A DNA stretch of 64,000 bases from Gammaproteobacteria bacterium HGW-Gammaproteobacteria-13. GTDB taxonomy: Bacteria > Pseudomonadota > Gammaproteobacteria > Pseudomonadales > Pseudomonadaceae. Location of the stretch: NCBI GenBank assembly GCA_002840155.1, contig PGZH01000015.1:1-64000 (forward strand). Reading direction: 5' to 3'. Under the pieces are notes generated by a model. That model had not been told where the DNA came from, did not search any database, and saw only the letters and a list, made by a program, of their open reading frames with translations. Made by a program: the position numbers and the translations under genes. Positions 1-8,281 of the stretch are shown piece after piece (within the stretch, counting starts at the first letter, position 1; every line of letters starts with the position of its first letter).

Positions 1-17
1 ACATGGCCCTGAAAAAC

Positions 18-48
18 AAAACGCCCGATGCTGTGCATCGGGCGTTTT
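18..48. terminator. Bidirectional intrinsic terminator
   Basis: A perfect 14-bp inverted repeat (18-31 and 35-48) with a 3-nt loop, flanked by A and T runs, so it can work on both strands. It lies downstream of rnfH (minus strand) and probably also ends a plus-strand gene left of the window. Confidence 0.85.
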
Positions 49-128
49 GAGGTCTATTGACCTACCTGGAAAGGTGTAAACCTATTTCAGGACTAGACAT
101 GCATCTCTGCAAATCACACTTTCAGCAC

Positions 129-449
129 TTACTGTCCGGCATCCTCGGCCTTGGCTTGCGCCGCTTTGGCCGCACGCTGCTTGCGTACTTCTTTCGGGTC
201 GGCAATCAGCGGCCGGTAGATTTCCACCCGCTCACCGTCTTCCAGCACACGCTCATCGGGCTTGCTCACTGCCTTGCCGAAAATACCCAGCGGGCTGTTG
301 TGCAAATCCAGATCGGCAAAGTGCGCCTGCATCCCGGACTGCACCGCCGCCTGCCGCACCGTGGTGCCGTAAGGCAGACTCAGACGCAGCAGCTTCTGCT
401 TATCAGCCAGGGCATAGACCACCTCGACCACGATATTCGGCTTATCCAT
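129..449 (-). CDS. rnfH: RnfH family ubiquitin-like protein
   Basis: A 106-residue protein of the RnfH/UPF0125 family, a small beta-grasp fold protein often coupled to ratA and smpB; its biochemical role is not established. The start at 449 gives an N-terminus MDKPNIVVEVVYAL typical of the family, whereas an upstream in-frame start would add 34 residues inside ratA. The family's beta-grasp segment is followed by the conserved stretch EIYRPLIADPKEVRK and a Lys/Ala-rich tail. Its start overlaps the last 8 bp of ratA, which indicates translational coupling. Confidence 0.9.
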   Translation of the reverse strand: MDKPNIVVEVVYALADKQKLLRLSLPYGTTVRQAAVQSGMQAHFADLDLHNSPLGIFGKAVSKPDERVLEDGERVEIYRPLIADPKEVRKQRAAKAAQAKAEDAGQ

Positions 450-876
450 AGAGTTGCTTGGCCCTTTGGCAGAATGCATCGACCAGGGTATTGGTAGCCT
501 GATTGAACAGTGGCCCGAGGGTCGCCCGCACCAGCGGCCCGGCGTAGTCAAAGGTTAGATCCAGACTGATCTTGCAGGCCTTGTCGCCCAGCGCCTTGAA
601 CTCCCAGTGCCCATAAAGCTGAGTAAACGGCCCCTCGACCAGGGTCAGCTTGATCATCTCGCCCGGCACTAGCGTGTTGGCGGTGACAAAGCGCTGGCTC
701 AAACCGCCTTTAGCCACCGCAAGGCTGGCGCGCATATGCGTATCGCTTGACTCAAGCACTTCGCTGGCCGAACACCAAGGCAGGAATTGCGGGTAACTGG
801 CCACATCATTGACCAGATCAAACAGCGCCCGCGCCGGGTAAGGCAACAGCGCCGAACGCTGAATATGAGTACTCAT
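442..876 (-). CDS. ratA: RatA family START-domain protein (ribosome-association toxin / CoQ-binding type)
   Basis: A 144-residue single START/polyketide-cyclase-like domain of the RatA/COQ10 family. E. coli RatA was described as a toxin blocking 70S assembly, while the wider family binds ubiquinone, so the physiological role is unsettled. The N-terminal signature is visible: YPARALFDLVNDVASYPQFL, with the aromatic residues lining the lipid cavity. It lies between the Na+ symporter gene (34 bp upstream) and rnfH (8-bp overlap), so the three genes are probably co-transcribed leftwards, divergent from smpB. Confidence 0.9.
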   Translation of the reverse strand: MSTHIQRSALLPYPARALFDLVNDVASYPQFLPWCSASEVLESSDTHMRASLAVAKGGLSQRFVTANTLVPGEMIKLTLVEGPFTQLYGHWEFKALGDKACKISLDLTFDYAGPLVRATLGPLFNQATNTLVDAFCQRAKQLYG

Positions 877-910
877 AACGCAACCACTTGGCTAAACAGG
901 AGGCAGGCGA

Positions 911-2314
911 TCATTTGCTCAGCTCTGCGATAAACACGATCAGCACGCCAATCGGCGCGACCACACGAATCAACCAGTACACCACGTTGAACAGCAGCGG
1001 GTTTTTCATCGCCAGCTCTTCACGCACCGCCTCACGCTTAAGCACCCAACCGGCGAATATGGCGAATGCCAGGCCGCCGAACGGCAACAGAATGCGACTG
1101 GTCAGGTAATCGATGGTGTCGAAGAAATTCCGCCCACCCTCTGCGCCCCACTGAAACAGGTGGAAACCATCCTCGCCGAAGACAAAAAACTTCGCCTCAG
1201 CCCCCACATTAAAGGACAGCACCGTGCCCATGCCGACCGCCCAGCAGAGGAACGCCAGCACGCTGGTCACCAGCACCCGGCTGCGTTTGCTGCGCTCGAC
1301 CAGGTAGGCCACCGCCGGCTCCAGCATGGAGATCGACGAGGTCCAGGCCGCGATCAGCACCAGGATAAAGAACAGCGTGCCCATCACCTGGCCAAAGGCG
1401 ATATTGCCGAACGCCACCGGCAGGGTGACAAACATCAGCCCCGGCCCTGCGCCAGGCTCCAGACCACCGGCGAAGACAATCGGAAACAACGCCATGCCAG
1501 CGGTAAGGGCTACCAGGGTATCGAGAATGCCGACAGTGAGAATGGTGCCACCAATCGAGGCGTTCTTCGGCATGTAAGAGCCGTAGACCATGATCGCGCC
1601 CACACCGACGCTCAGGGTAAAGAAGGCATGACCCATGGCCGCCAGCACGCCATCGAGCACGCGATCTGGCTGGAAATCGAAGAGAAAATGGAAGCCCTGC
1701 ATAAAGTGCCCAGTGGTCATGCTGTAACCCAGCAGCACCAGCAGCAGCACGAACAGCAGCGGCATCATGATGCGCAGGCTGCGCTCAAGGCCGGCCACCA
1801 CACCACGGGCGATGACAAAGCCAGTCAGCAGCATAAACAGCGTATGCCACAGGGTCAGCCGCCAGGGATCAGCCGTCAGCGCACCAAACGCTGCGCCAGC
1901 GCCCTCGGCACTCACACCCGCAAACTGCCCGCCGCCCATGCTGAGGATGTAATCCAGCGACCAGCCGGCCACCACGCTGTAAAACGACAGAATCAGCAGC
2001 GCGGCAACCATCCCCACCAGCGCGGCCCAGGACCATTTCGATGAAGCGCCCGACTCGATAGCCAGGGTCTTGAGGGTATTCACCGGGCTCTGCCGGCCGC
2101 GCCGACCGATCAGGGTTTCGGCGAGCATGATCGGCAAGCCGACCATAAAGATGCACACCAGGTACATCATCACGAAAGCCCCGCCGCCGTACATGCCGGT
2201 CATATAGGGGAACTTCCAGATATTGCCCAGCCCGACGGCCGAACCGGTCGCCGCCAGAATAAACACCCAACGACTGGCCCAGGCGCCGTGTATCGAAACC
2301 TTATCGTTCGCCAT
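911..2314 (-). CDS. Sodium-dependent transporter, NSS/SNF family
   Basis: A 467-residue inner-membrane Na+:solute symporter of the neurotransmitter:sodium symporter family (LeuT fold). The TM1 signature SAVGLGNIWKFPY is present near residue 25; its unwound glycine-rich stretch forms the Na+ and substrate sites. About eleven to twelve hydrophobic segments follow along the whole length. The substrate (amino acid or related amine) cannot be read from sequence. It is the first gene of the leftward transcript leading into ratA and rnfH. Confidence 0.88.
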   Translation of the reverse strand: MANDKVSIHGAWASRWVFILAATGSAVGLGNIWKFPYMTGMYGGGAFVMMYLVCIFMVGLPIMLAETLIGRRGRQSPVNTLKTLAIESGASSKWSWAALVGMVAALLILSFYSVVAGWSLDYILSMGGGQFAGVSAEGAGAAFGALTADPWRLTLWHTLFMLLTGFVIARGVVAGLERSLRIMMPLLFVLLLVLLGYSMTTGHFMQGFHFLFDFQPDRVLDGVLAAMGHAFFTLSVGVGAIMVYGSYMPKNASIGGTILTVGILDTLVALTAGMALFPIVFAGGLEPGAGPGLMFVTLPVAFGNIAFGQVMGTLFFILVLIAAWTSSISMLEPAVAYLVERSKRSRVLVTSVLAFLCWAVGMGTVLSFNVGAEAKFFVFGEDGFHLFQWGAEGGRNFFDTIDYLTSRILLPFGGLAFAIFAGWVLKREAVREELAMKNPLLFNVVYWLIRVVAPIGVLIVFIAELSK

Positions 2315-2463
2315 GCTCGGCTAGCCTGCTCTATTGAAAAAGATCGCGCATTGTCGGGGATTCGCCAGGGCGGCTCAAGCGCAGCCGACGCCGCGCAGCA
2401 CCAGGCGCCTGGCAAAGCTGATTTTGCCTTGCTGCACACATAGCGCCCGCGCCAGTGACTCCC

Positions 2464-2469
2464 TATAAT
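2464..2469 (+). promoter_or_regulatory. Consensus -10 hexamer immediately upstream of smpB
   Basis: A perfect TATAAT ends 9 bp before the smpB ATG. If it is used, the mRNA would have almost no 5' leader. No good -35 box is seen 16-18 bp upstream, so the call is tentative. Confidence 0.4.
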
Positions 2470-2478
2470 GCGCGCCCT

Positions 2479-2961
2479 ATGGCTAAACAAAAGAAACACC
2501 CGCAAGGCACCATCGCGCAAAACAAGAAGGCGATGCACGACTACTTCGTCGAATCCAGGTTCGAGGCAGGCTTGGTCCTGGCCGGCTGGGAAGTGAAAAG
2601 TCTGCGCGCCGGCAAGGCCCAGTTGGTCGACAGCTATGTGCTGCTGAAGAACGACGAGGCCTGGCTGATGGGCTGCCACATCACCCCACTGACGGCGGCC
2701 AGCACCCATGTGATCGCTGACCCGACGCGCACCCGCAAACTGCTGCTGAATAAACGCGAGCTGGACAAGCTGTTCGGCGCCGTACAGCAGAAAGGCTATG
2801 CCTGTGTGGCCATGTCGATTTACTGGAAGGCGCACCTGATCAAGTGCGAGATTGCCCTGGCCAAGGGTAAGAAGGACTTCGACAAACGCCACACCGAGAA
2901 AGAACGCGACGCCGACCGCGAAGTGCAGCGCGCTATGCGCAGCAAAGGCAAAGACGAGTAA
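2479..2961 (+). CDS. smpB: SsrA-binding protein SmpB
   Basis: A 160-residue RNA-binding protein that delivers tmRNA to stalled ribosomes for trans-translation. The whole family pattern is visible: a lysine-rich N-terminus ([18 protein letters not shown]), the OB-fold core with [14 protein letters not shown], and the basic C-terminal tail ending in RAMRSKGK that enters the decoding centre. The start at 2479 was preferred over an upstream in-frame start because MAKQK is the conserved N-terminus. Its RNA partner, ssrA, lies in this same window at about 50.1 kb. Confidence 0.97.
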   Translation: MAKQKKHPQGTIAQNKKAMHDYFVESRFEAGLVLAGWEVKSLRAGKAQLVDSYVLLKNDEAWLMGCHITPLTAASTHVIADPTRTRKLLLNKRELDKLFGAVQQKGYACVAMSIYWKAHLIKCEIALAKGKKDFDKRHTEKERDADREVQRAMRSKGKDE

Positions 2962-3101
2962 GAACCTGTTTTCAATCTGCTACGCGTCGGCCCTGCGGCG
3001 TTAAAAACAGGCTCGGAATGCTCATGTACGACAGTACACTCCGCTTCCTCGCCTGTTTTTGCCTTGCAGGACTCTAGCTCGCGAGATCGAAAATAGGTTC
3101 T
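2961..3101. repeat. 141-bp imperfect palindromic element, copy 1
   Basis: It starts on the last base of the smpB stop codon. The ends form an inverted repeat (17 bp, 15 matching), and an inner stem AAAACAGGC/GCCTGTTTT encloses the core AATGCTCATGTAC. A relative with the same core but different stem sequences lies at 33030-33169. No coding capacity is evident; it resembles a non-autonomous palindromic repeat or a structured RNA. Confidence 0.7.
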
Positions 3102-3118
3102 AAGCACTGCCTCCAAAC

Positions 3119-3146
3119 AAAACGCCCCGCAATGCGGGGCGTTTTT
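3119..3146. terminator. Intrinsic terminator between convergent smpB and lysE-like gene
   Basis: A GC-rich 10-bp stem (3121-3130 and 3134-3143) with A and T runs on its flanks, placed between the 3' ends of smpB and the minus-strand LysE-family gene. Confidence 0.85.
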
Positions 3147-3161
3147 GTTACTGCGCTCGAC

Positions 3162-3791
3162 TCAGCGCAACTCGCTAAACGCCAGCTTAACGCCCAAGCC
3201 CACCAGCACCGCGCCCATCAAGCGATCAAACCAGTGCCCCATGCGCGCAAAGCCGGCACGCACCCGCTGGTGGCTGAACAGCTGCGCGACCATGCAGAAC
3301 CACAGCGCCGTGGCCACCGCCAGATAAACGCCGTAGCCCGCCTGCACTGGCAGCGGCGTATGCGGATTGATCACCACGGTAAACAGCGACAGGAAAAACA
3401 GCGTGGCCTTGGGGTTCAGACCATTGGTCACAAAGCCTGCGACAAAGGCCGCACGCGGTGTGCGCTCACCCTCACCCAGGCTCAACTCGGCGTCGCTCGG
3501 GCTGGCCGGCTTGGCACGCAGCGCACGAATGCCGATATACAGCAGATAGCCCGCCGCGAGCCACTTCAGAGCGTTGAACAGCACAATCGACTGCGACACG
3601 ATCAAGCCGATTCCCAGCAGCGAATAGGCCACATGGATAAAAATCCCGCAGCCCACACCAATCGCACTGAAGATGCCAGCACGCCGCCCGTGCGCCACAC
3701 TCTCGCGCACCACAATCGCGAAATCCGGGCCAGGGCTGGCCACAGCTAGCAAGTGGATCAGGGCCACAGCTAAAAACTCGGTCCAGTACAT
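3162..3791 (-). CDS. LysE/RhtB family amino-acid exporter
   Basis: A 209-residue inner-membrane protein with about six hydrophobic segments. The N-terminal family motif ASPGPDFAIVVRESVAHGRR is present near residue 18 and the conserved TNGLNPKATLFFLSLF lies in the middle. Members export lysine, threonine, homoserine lactone or similar compounds; the substrate here is not predictable. It is divergent from the 2-hydroxyacid dehydrogenase gene, and the 82 bp between them must hold both promoters. Confidence 0.9.
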   Translation of the reverse strand: MYWTEFLAVALIHLLAVASPGPDFAIVVRESVAHGRRAGIFSAIGVGCGIFIHVAYSLLGIGLIVSQSIVLFNALKWLAAGYLLYIGIRALRAKPASPSDAELSLGEGERTPRAAFVAGFVTNGLNPKATLFFLSLFTVVINPHTPLPVQAGYGVYLAVATALWFCMVAQLFSHQRVRAGFARMGHWFDRLMGAVLVGLGVKLAFSELR

Positions 3792-3873
3792 GGGGCGGCT
3801 CCGCGACGTCGAAATGATTCTGTTAGGCTCGCCACCTTACTCCCCGCCCAAACCCGCAGGATAGATACAGCTG

Positions 3874-4839
3874 ATGAGTAACAGTCACCGCGCCGTCTTT
3901 CTCGACCACAGCTCACTCGACCTGGGCGACCTCGACCTGTCCAGCCTGAGCGCCTGCTTTGCCGACCTGCAGCTGTATCCACACAGCACCCAGGCGCAAA
4001 CCATCGAACGCCTGCAGGGCGTGCAGGTGGCGATCAGCAACAAAGCGCCGCTGAATGCCGAGGTGTTCGCCGCCTGCCCGGAGCTGAAGCTGGTACTGGT
4101 GGCCGCCACCGGAACCAACCCGATTGATCTCAGCGCAGCCCGTACCCACGGCGTGATTGTCAGCAACTGCCAGGGTTACGGCACGCCTTCGGTGGCGCAA
4201 CACACCCTAATGTTGCTTCTTGCCCTGGCCACACGCCTACCCGACTACCAGCGCGACGTTCGCGCCGGCCACTGGCAACAGGCCCAGCAGTTCTGCCTGC
4301 TCGATTACCCGATCGTCGAACTGCACGGCAAAACCCTCGGCCTGCTCGGTCATGGTGAACTGGGCGGCGCAGTCGCCAAACTCGCCGAAGCTTTTGGCAT
4401 GCGTGTGCTGCTCGGCCAGCTGCCCGGCCGCCCTGCCCGTGCCGACCGCCTGCCACTGGATGAACTGCTACCCCAGGTCGATGCACTGACCCTGCATTGC
4501 CCGCTGAACAGCGACACCCTGAACATGATTGATGCCCGCGAACTCAGCCTGATGAAGCCCAGCGCCTTTCTGATCAATACCGCCCGCGGTGGCCTGATCA
4601 ACGAACAGGCTCTGGCTGATGCACTGCGCGCCGGCCACCTGGGCGGCGCTGCAACCGACGTGCTGACACAGGAGCCGCCAAAAGACGGCAACCCCTTGCT
4701 CGCTGCCGATATTCCAAGACTGATCATCACCCCGCACAGCGCCTGGGGCAGCCGCGAGGCGCGGCAACGCATCGTCGGCCAGCTCAGTGAAAACGCTTTG
4801 GCATTCTTCAACGGCGCGCCTATGCGCGTTGTCAGCTAA
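3874..4839 (+). CDS. D-isomer-specific 2-hydroxyacid dehydrogenase family protein
   Basis: A 321-residue NAD(P)-dependent oxidoreductase that interconverts 2-oxoacids and D-2-hydroxyacids; the glycerate dehydrogenase/hydroxypyruvate reductase branch is plausible. The Rossmann motif is GHGELG near residue 158. The catalytic Arg lies in NTARGG, the catalytic Glu in the following DVLTQEPP region, and the catalytic His in TPHSAW near residue 289. The exact substrate is unknown. The rsmC gene follows 28 bp after the stop and may share the transcript. Confidence 0.9.
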   Translation: MSNSHRAVFLDHSSLDLGDLDLSSLSACFADLQLYPHSTQAQTIERLQGVQVAISNKAPLNAEVFAACPELKLVLVAATGTNPIDLSAARTHGVIVSNCQGYGTPSVAQHTLMLLLALATRLPDYQRDVRAGHWQQAQQFCLLDYPIVELHGKTLGLLGHGELGGAVAKLAEAFGMRVLLGQLPGRPARADRLPLDELLPQVDALTLHCPLNSDTLNMIDARELSLMKPSAFLINTARGGLINEQALADALRAGHLGGAATDVLTQEPPKDGNPLLAADIPRLIITPHSAWGSREARQRIVGQLSENALAFFNGAPMRVVS

Positions 4840-4867
4840 GCTACGCGACTTTTTTCGAGGAGCGCTT

Positions 4868-5866
4868 ATGGACCCGCGAAGCGAAGTACTGCTGCGCCAA
4901 GCCGATCTATTCAACGGCCCACTGCTGCTTGCCGGTTTGCCGGCGGATGACCTGCTCGGTCGACTCCCTGAAGCCCACGGCTGGAGCTGGCATGCCGGTG
5001 AGCACGGGCTGCTGGACGCCCGTTTCAGCAATCGCTGCCACTTTGGCACCCAGCCTGGCGAGCGCGACTTCCAGGCAGCTGTGCTGTTTCTGCCGAAATC
5101 CCGCGAGCTGACTGAATACCTGCTCAATGCTCTGGCGGCGCGCCTCGGCGGGCGCGAGCTGTTTCTGGTCGGAGAGAAACGCGCCGGTATTGAACGCGCA
5201 GCCAAGCAGCTGGCGAGCTTCGGCCATGCACGCAAGCTCGACAGCGCACGGCACTGTCAACTCTGGCAGGTACGGGTTGAGCACAGCCCCGCCACGCCGG
5301 ATCTACACAGCCTGGCGCAACGCTACGAACTGGCTCTGGCCGACGGTCCACTGCAGGTACTCAGCCTGCCCGGCGTATTCAGCCATGGCCGCCTGGACGT
5401 TGGCAGCGCCCTGCTGCTTGAGCACCTCGATGGTTTGCCCAGCGGACATATCCTGGATTTCGGCTGCGGGGCCGGTGTACTCGGCGCGGCGCTGAAGCGC
5501 CGCTACCCGGACAGCCAGATCACCCTGCTGGACGTGGACGCCTTTGCCGTCGAAAGCAGCCGCCTGACCCTGACGGCCAATGGCTTGCAGGCTGACGTGA
5601 TCAATGGCGACGGCATTGATGCCGCGCCCACCGGGCTGAGCGCGATCCTCAGCAACCCGCCCTTTCACCAGGGCGTACATACCCACTACCAGGCCACCGA
5701 GCACCTGCTGCGCCAAGCCAGCCAGCACTTGGCCAGCAAAGGTGAACTGCGCCTGGTCGCCAACAGCTTTCTCAAATACCCGCCGCTGATCGAACAGCAC
5801 CTCGGCGCCTGCCAGACCCTGGCCGACGCCAAAGGCTTTCGCATCTACCGCGCCCGCAAAGGCTAA
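4868..5866 (+). CDS. rsmC: 16S rRNA (guanine1207-N2)-methyltransferase RsmC
   Basis: A 332-residue SAM-dependent methyltransferase of the small ribosomal subunit. It has the family's duplicated architecture: a degenerate N-terminal methyltransferase-like half and a catalytic C-terminal half with [15 protein letters not shown] (SAM motif I, near residue 195) and SNPPFH (motif IV, NPPF, near residue 261). The start at 4868 is preceded by GAGGAG at good spacing; an in-frame upstream start would lie inside the previous gene. Confidence 0.93.
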   Translation: MDPRSEVLLRQADLFNGPLLLAGLPADDLLGRLPEAHGWSWHAGEHGLLDARFSNRCHFGTQPGERDFQAAVLFLPKSRELTEYLLNALAARLGGRELFLVGEKRAGIERAAKQLASFGHARKLDSARHCQLWQVRVEHSPATPDLHSLAQRYELALADGPLQVLSLPGVFSHGRLDVGSALLLEHLDGLPSGHILDFGCGAGVLGAALKRRYPDSQITLLDVDAFAVESSRLTLTANGLQADVINGDGIDAAPTGLSAILSNPPFHQGVHTHYQATEHLLRQASQHLASKGELRLVANSFLKYPPLIEQHLGACQTLADAKGFRIYRARKG

Positions 5867-5904
5867 ACGGGACTTGCCCTATCACGGATGCGCGGGCAGA
5901 ATGC

Positions 5905-6100
5905 GCGCGTCCTAGGGGAGTAGTCTCCCGCAAGCGCCAGCTCGCACGGCACGCGTCAACATACTTGCTCAACAGAGCATGGCGCGTGCGACCCAAGGCC
6001 CTCTCAGAGAGGCCTGCGGTTTGACAAGACCTATGACACGCACACCTTACCCGGGGCGGGAAGGCTGTACGTGTCATAGCCATGTCGACCCGCCCCTTTA
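5905..6100 (+). promoter_or_regulatory. yybP-ykoY family (manganese) riboswitch
   Basis: The 244-bp leader between rsmC and the GDT1-family gene carries the hallmark GGGGAGTAG (about 5915-5923). Further on are a 10-bp perfect stem (6031-6040 with 6070-6079) and the conserved ACCTTACCC...GGGAAGG loop region. The segment 6053-6060 is perfectly complementary to 6089-6096 just before the Shine-Dalgarno, a likely expression platform. This family senses Mn2+ and often controls Mn exporters, which fits the gene downstream. Exact ends are approximate. Confidence 0.85.
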
Positions 6101-6110
6101 GGAAAGCCTG

Positions 6111-6695
6111 ATGCTCGAATCCCTGTTTGTCCCCACCTTTATCGTTGCCTTGGCCGAAATCGGCGACAAGACGCAGCTGCTCGCGCTATTGCTGGCTGCA
6201 CGCTTTCGCAAACCCTGGCCGATCATCTGCGGCATTGTGGTCGCCACCCTGGCCAACCACTTCGCCGCCGGCGCGATTGGCAACTGGGTTGCCAGCTTCT
6301 TCTCCCCCGCCACCTTGAGCTGGACGCTCGCCGCCAGCTTTGTTGCCGTAGCGCTGTGGACGTTGATCCCCGACAAACTGGATGACGATGAAAGCTCCAA
6401 GCTCAAGCGCTACGGGCCGTTCCTGACGACCTTGATTGCCTTCTTCCTTGCAGAAATGGGCGACAAGACCCAGGTCGCTACGGTGATGCTGGCCGCGCAA
6501 TACCCGCACTTTATCCTGGTGGTGATCGGCACCACTCTGGGCATGCTGATCGCCAACGTACCAGTGGTTCTGGCGGGTAATTTTGCGGCTGAACGCCTGC
6601 CACTGACGCTGATTCGCCGTCTGGCCGCCTGCGCCTTTGCCGCACTGGCCGTGTATGCGGGATACCAAGCACTGAAGTTCAGCGGGCTGATTTGA
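6111..6695 (+). CDS. TMEM165/GDT1 (UPF0016) family cation exporter, probable Mn2+ exporter
   Basis: A 194-residue inner-membrane protein made of two homologous halves of three helices. Each half carries the family signature E-x-G-D-K-T: AEIGDKTQ near residue 16 and AEMGDKTQ near residue 119. The acidic residues of these motifs bind the cation. Bacterial members export Mn2+ (MneA/MntX type), and the yybP-ykoY riboswitch directly upstream supports the same role here. The start has AGGAAAG upstream. Confidence 0.92.
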   Translation: MLESLFVPTFIVALAEIGDKTQLLALLLAARFRKPWPIICGIVVATLANHFAAGAIGNWVASFFSPATLSWTLAASFVAVALWTLIPDKLDDDESSKLKRYGPFLTTLIAFFLAEMGDKTQVATVMLAAQYPHFILVVIGTTLGMLIANVPVVLAGNFAAERLPLTLIRRLAACAFAALAVYAGYQALKFSGLI

Positions 6696-6800
6696 CATCA
6701 AGTTGACGCCAGGACACTGGCGTTTCGGCCAATACACCGACTTCCAGACGGCTGCTACAGTGCGCAACATCCTGCCCACTCAGCCGTCAGGGAGACACCT

Positions 6801-7244
6801 ATGTCACTGGATGATCGGAAAAAGCTGGTACGCCACCATATCGACCTGTCGTGGAACAAAGGCCGCACAGCCCTTGCCGAGCAGCTGCATAGCAAAGACT
6901 TTCTCTACAAGAGCTCGTTTATCGGCAGGCCGCTGACCAGCCCGGCATTTGCCCAGATGGTGCAGGACATCCGCCACGCCATGCCGGACCTGCAGGTGGT
7001 GGTCGAAGAATGCATCGCTGAGGGCAACAAGGTCGTCACCTGGAGCACCCTGATCGGCACCATCCAGAAGCCCGCGCTCGGCTATCCGCCCAGCGACAAG
7101 GTACTGAGCATTTCGGCCATGGCCTTCTGGACCATTACCCCAAGCAATGAAATTCAGGAAATCTGCACCATGTTCGACATGGAAAGCTTCCGCTCGCAAC
7201 TGGGCCTGGCCACCCAGCCCTTTGCTGCCAAGGCATTGCCCTGA
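6801..7244 (+). CDS. SnoaL-like ester cyclase family protein
   Basis: A 147-residue protein of the SnoaL/NTF2-like fold, annotated in many genomes as an ester cyclase. It shows the family pattern: an N-terminal helix, then MPDLQVVVEECIAEGNKVVTW leading into the beta-sheet cone. Members are cyclases, isomerases or have unknown activity, so no reaction can be assigned. It is monocistronic, preceded by GGGAGACACCT, and followed by a terminator at 7263. Confidence 0.8.
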   Translation: MSLDDRKKLVRHHIDLSWNKGRTALAEQLHSKDFLYKSSFIGRPLTSPAFAQMVQDIRHAMPDLQVVVEECIAEGNKVVTWSTLIGTIQKPALGYPPSDKVLSISAMAFWTITPSNEIQEICTMFDMESFRSQLGLATQPFAAKALP

Positions 7245-7262
7245 ACAAATCACACGCTCAAC

Positions 7263-7289
7263 AAAAAGCCCCCAATCGGGGGCTTTTTG
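7263..7289. terminator. Intrinsic terminator, bidirectional
   Basis: AAAAAGCCCCC / GGGGGCTTTTT separated by a 4-nt loop, between the convergent ester cyclase and M48 peptidase genes. Confidence 0.88.
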
Positions 7290-7300
7290 TTTACCGCGGT

Positions 7301-8113
7301 TTAACGCGCCTGTTCATACAACGGCATCACCTTGGGAATCGCCGCCTGCAGAGAAGCGATTCGGCTGCTCGACGAGGGGTGCGTGCTCATAAACTCAGGC
7401 GGTGCACCTTCGCTAGCGGCGGCCATTTTCTGCCACAGGCTGACTGCGGCATTAGGGTTGTAGCCGCCACGGGCGGCCAGTTCCAAGCCGATCAGATCAG
7501 CCTCGTTCTCATTGCCGCGGCTGTTCGGCAGCATCATGCCGTACTGCACGGCTGCATCGGCCAGCGCCAAGCTGTCGGAGCCCAGACCGAGCAAAGCACC
7601 CGCGCCTTGCTTCGCCAGCTCGACACCATAGGCCTTGGACATCGCCTCACGGCTGTGCTCGCGCAGGGCGTGGGCCATTTCGTGGCCCATGATCGCGGCG
7701 ATCTCATCGTCGGTGAGCTTGAGCTTTTCGATAATCCCGCTGTAGAAAATGATCTTGCCGCCTGGGCCGCAGTTGGCGTTCAGCTCAGGGCTCTTGATCA
7801 GGTTGACCTCCCACTGCCACTGCGCCGAATCCGGACGAAATAGCGGGGCATGCTTGATCAGGCGATCGGCAATGGTGCGCAGGCGTTTGGCGTTATTGCT
7901 GGTTTTATCCAGCACGCCTTTGCTAGACGCCTCGCCAAGGGTCTGCTGATAAGACTGCGCATACATCTGATTGACCTCTTGGGTCGAGAGCATGCTGAAC
8001 ATGTACTGCTTGCGCTCAACACCTACGGCGCCGCCGCTGGTGGTGTTCACCGCCTGGCATCCCGCCAGCAACAGGGCCGTGCTCAACGCGGCGAGGGGTA
8101 ACAATTTGGCCAT
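7301..8113 (-). CDS. M48 family zinc metallopeptidase, lipoprotein
   Basis: A 270-residue lipoprotein: a short signal peptide ends in the lipobox LLAGC (Cys19), so it should be attached to the outer or inner membrane on the periplasmic side. The zinc site HEMAH lies near residue 145 with the third ligand Glu in NENEADLIGLELAARGGY, both typical of the M48 group (LoiP/YcaL/BepA-like). Such proteases act in envelope protein quality control. It is divergent from the chemoreceptor gene and preceded by AAGGAG. Confidence 0.92.
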   Translation of the reverse strand: MAKLLPLAALSTALLLAGCQAVNTTSGGAVGVERKQYMFSMLSTQEVNQMYAQSYQQTLGEASSKGVLDKTSNNAKRLRTIADRLIKHAPLFRPDSAQWQWEVNLIKSPELNANCGPGGKIIFYSGIIEKLKLTDDEIAAIMGHEMAHALREHSREAMSKAYGVELAKQGAGALLGLGSDSLALADAAVQYGMMLPNSRGNENEADLIGLELAARGGYNPNAAVSLWQKMAAASEGAPPEFMSTHPSSSSRIASLQAAIPKVMPLYEQAR

Positions 8114-8281
8114 GTTAATACTCCTTATGAAAACTGCGACATCCTAGGCGGCTGAGCAGCGACGGACAACTACAAGCTTGCTCAATGCCCGTAAGCAATC
8201 TTTAGTTAGACAGGCGATTAAGGATTTTCTCCCCGGCGGCCGATAAGCAGTCACGGCAACTCTTTCCTGTGTGGAGCTTCC

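Noticed and set aside
1160..2044. A 294-codon frame opposite the Na+ symporter gene
   Set aside because: Antisense, His/Gln-rich, and the symporter frame has a clear family signature.
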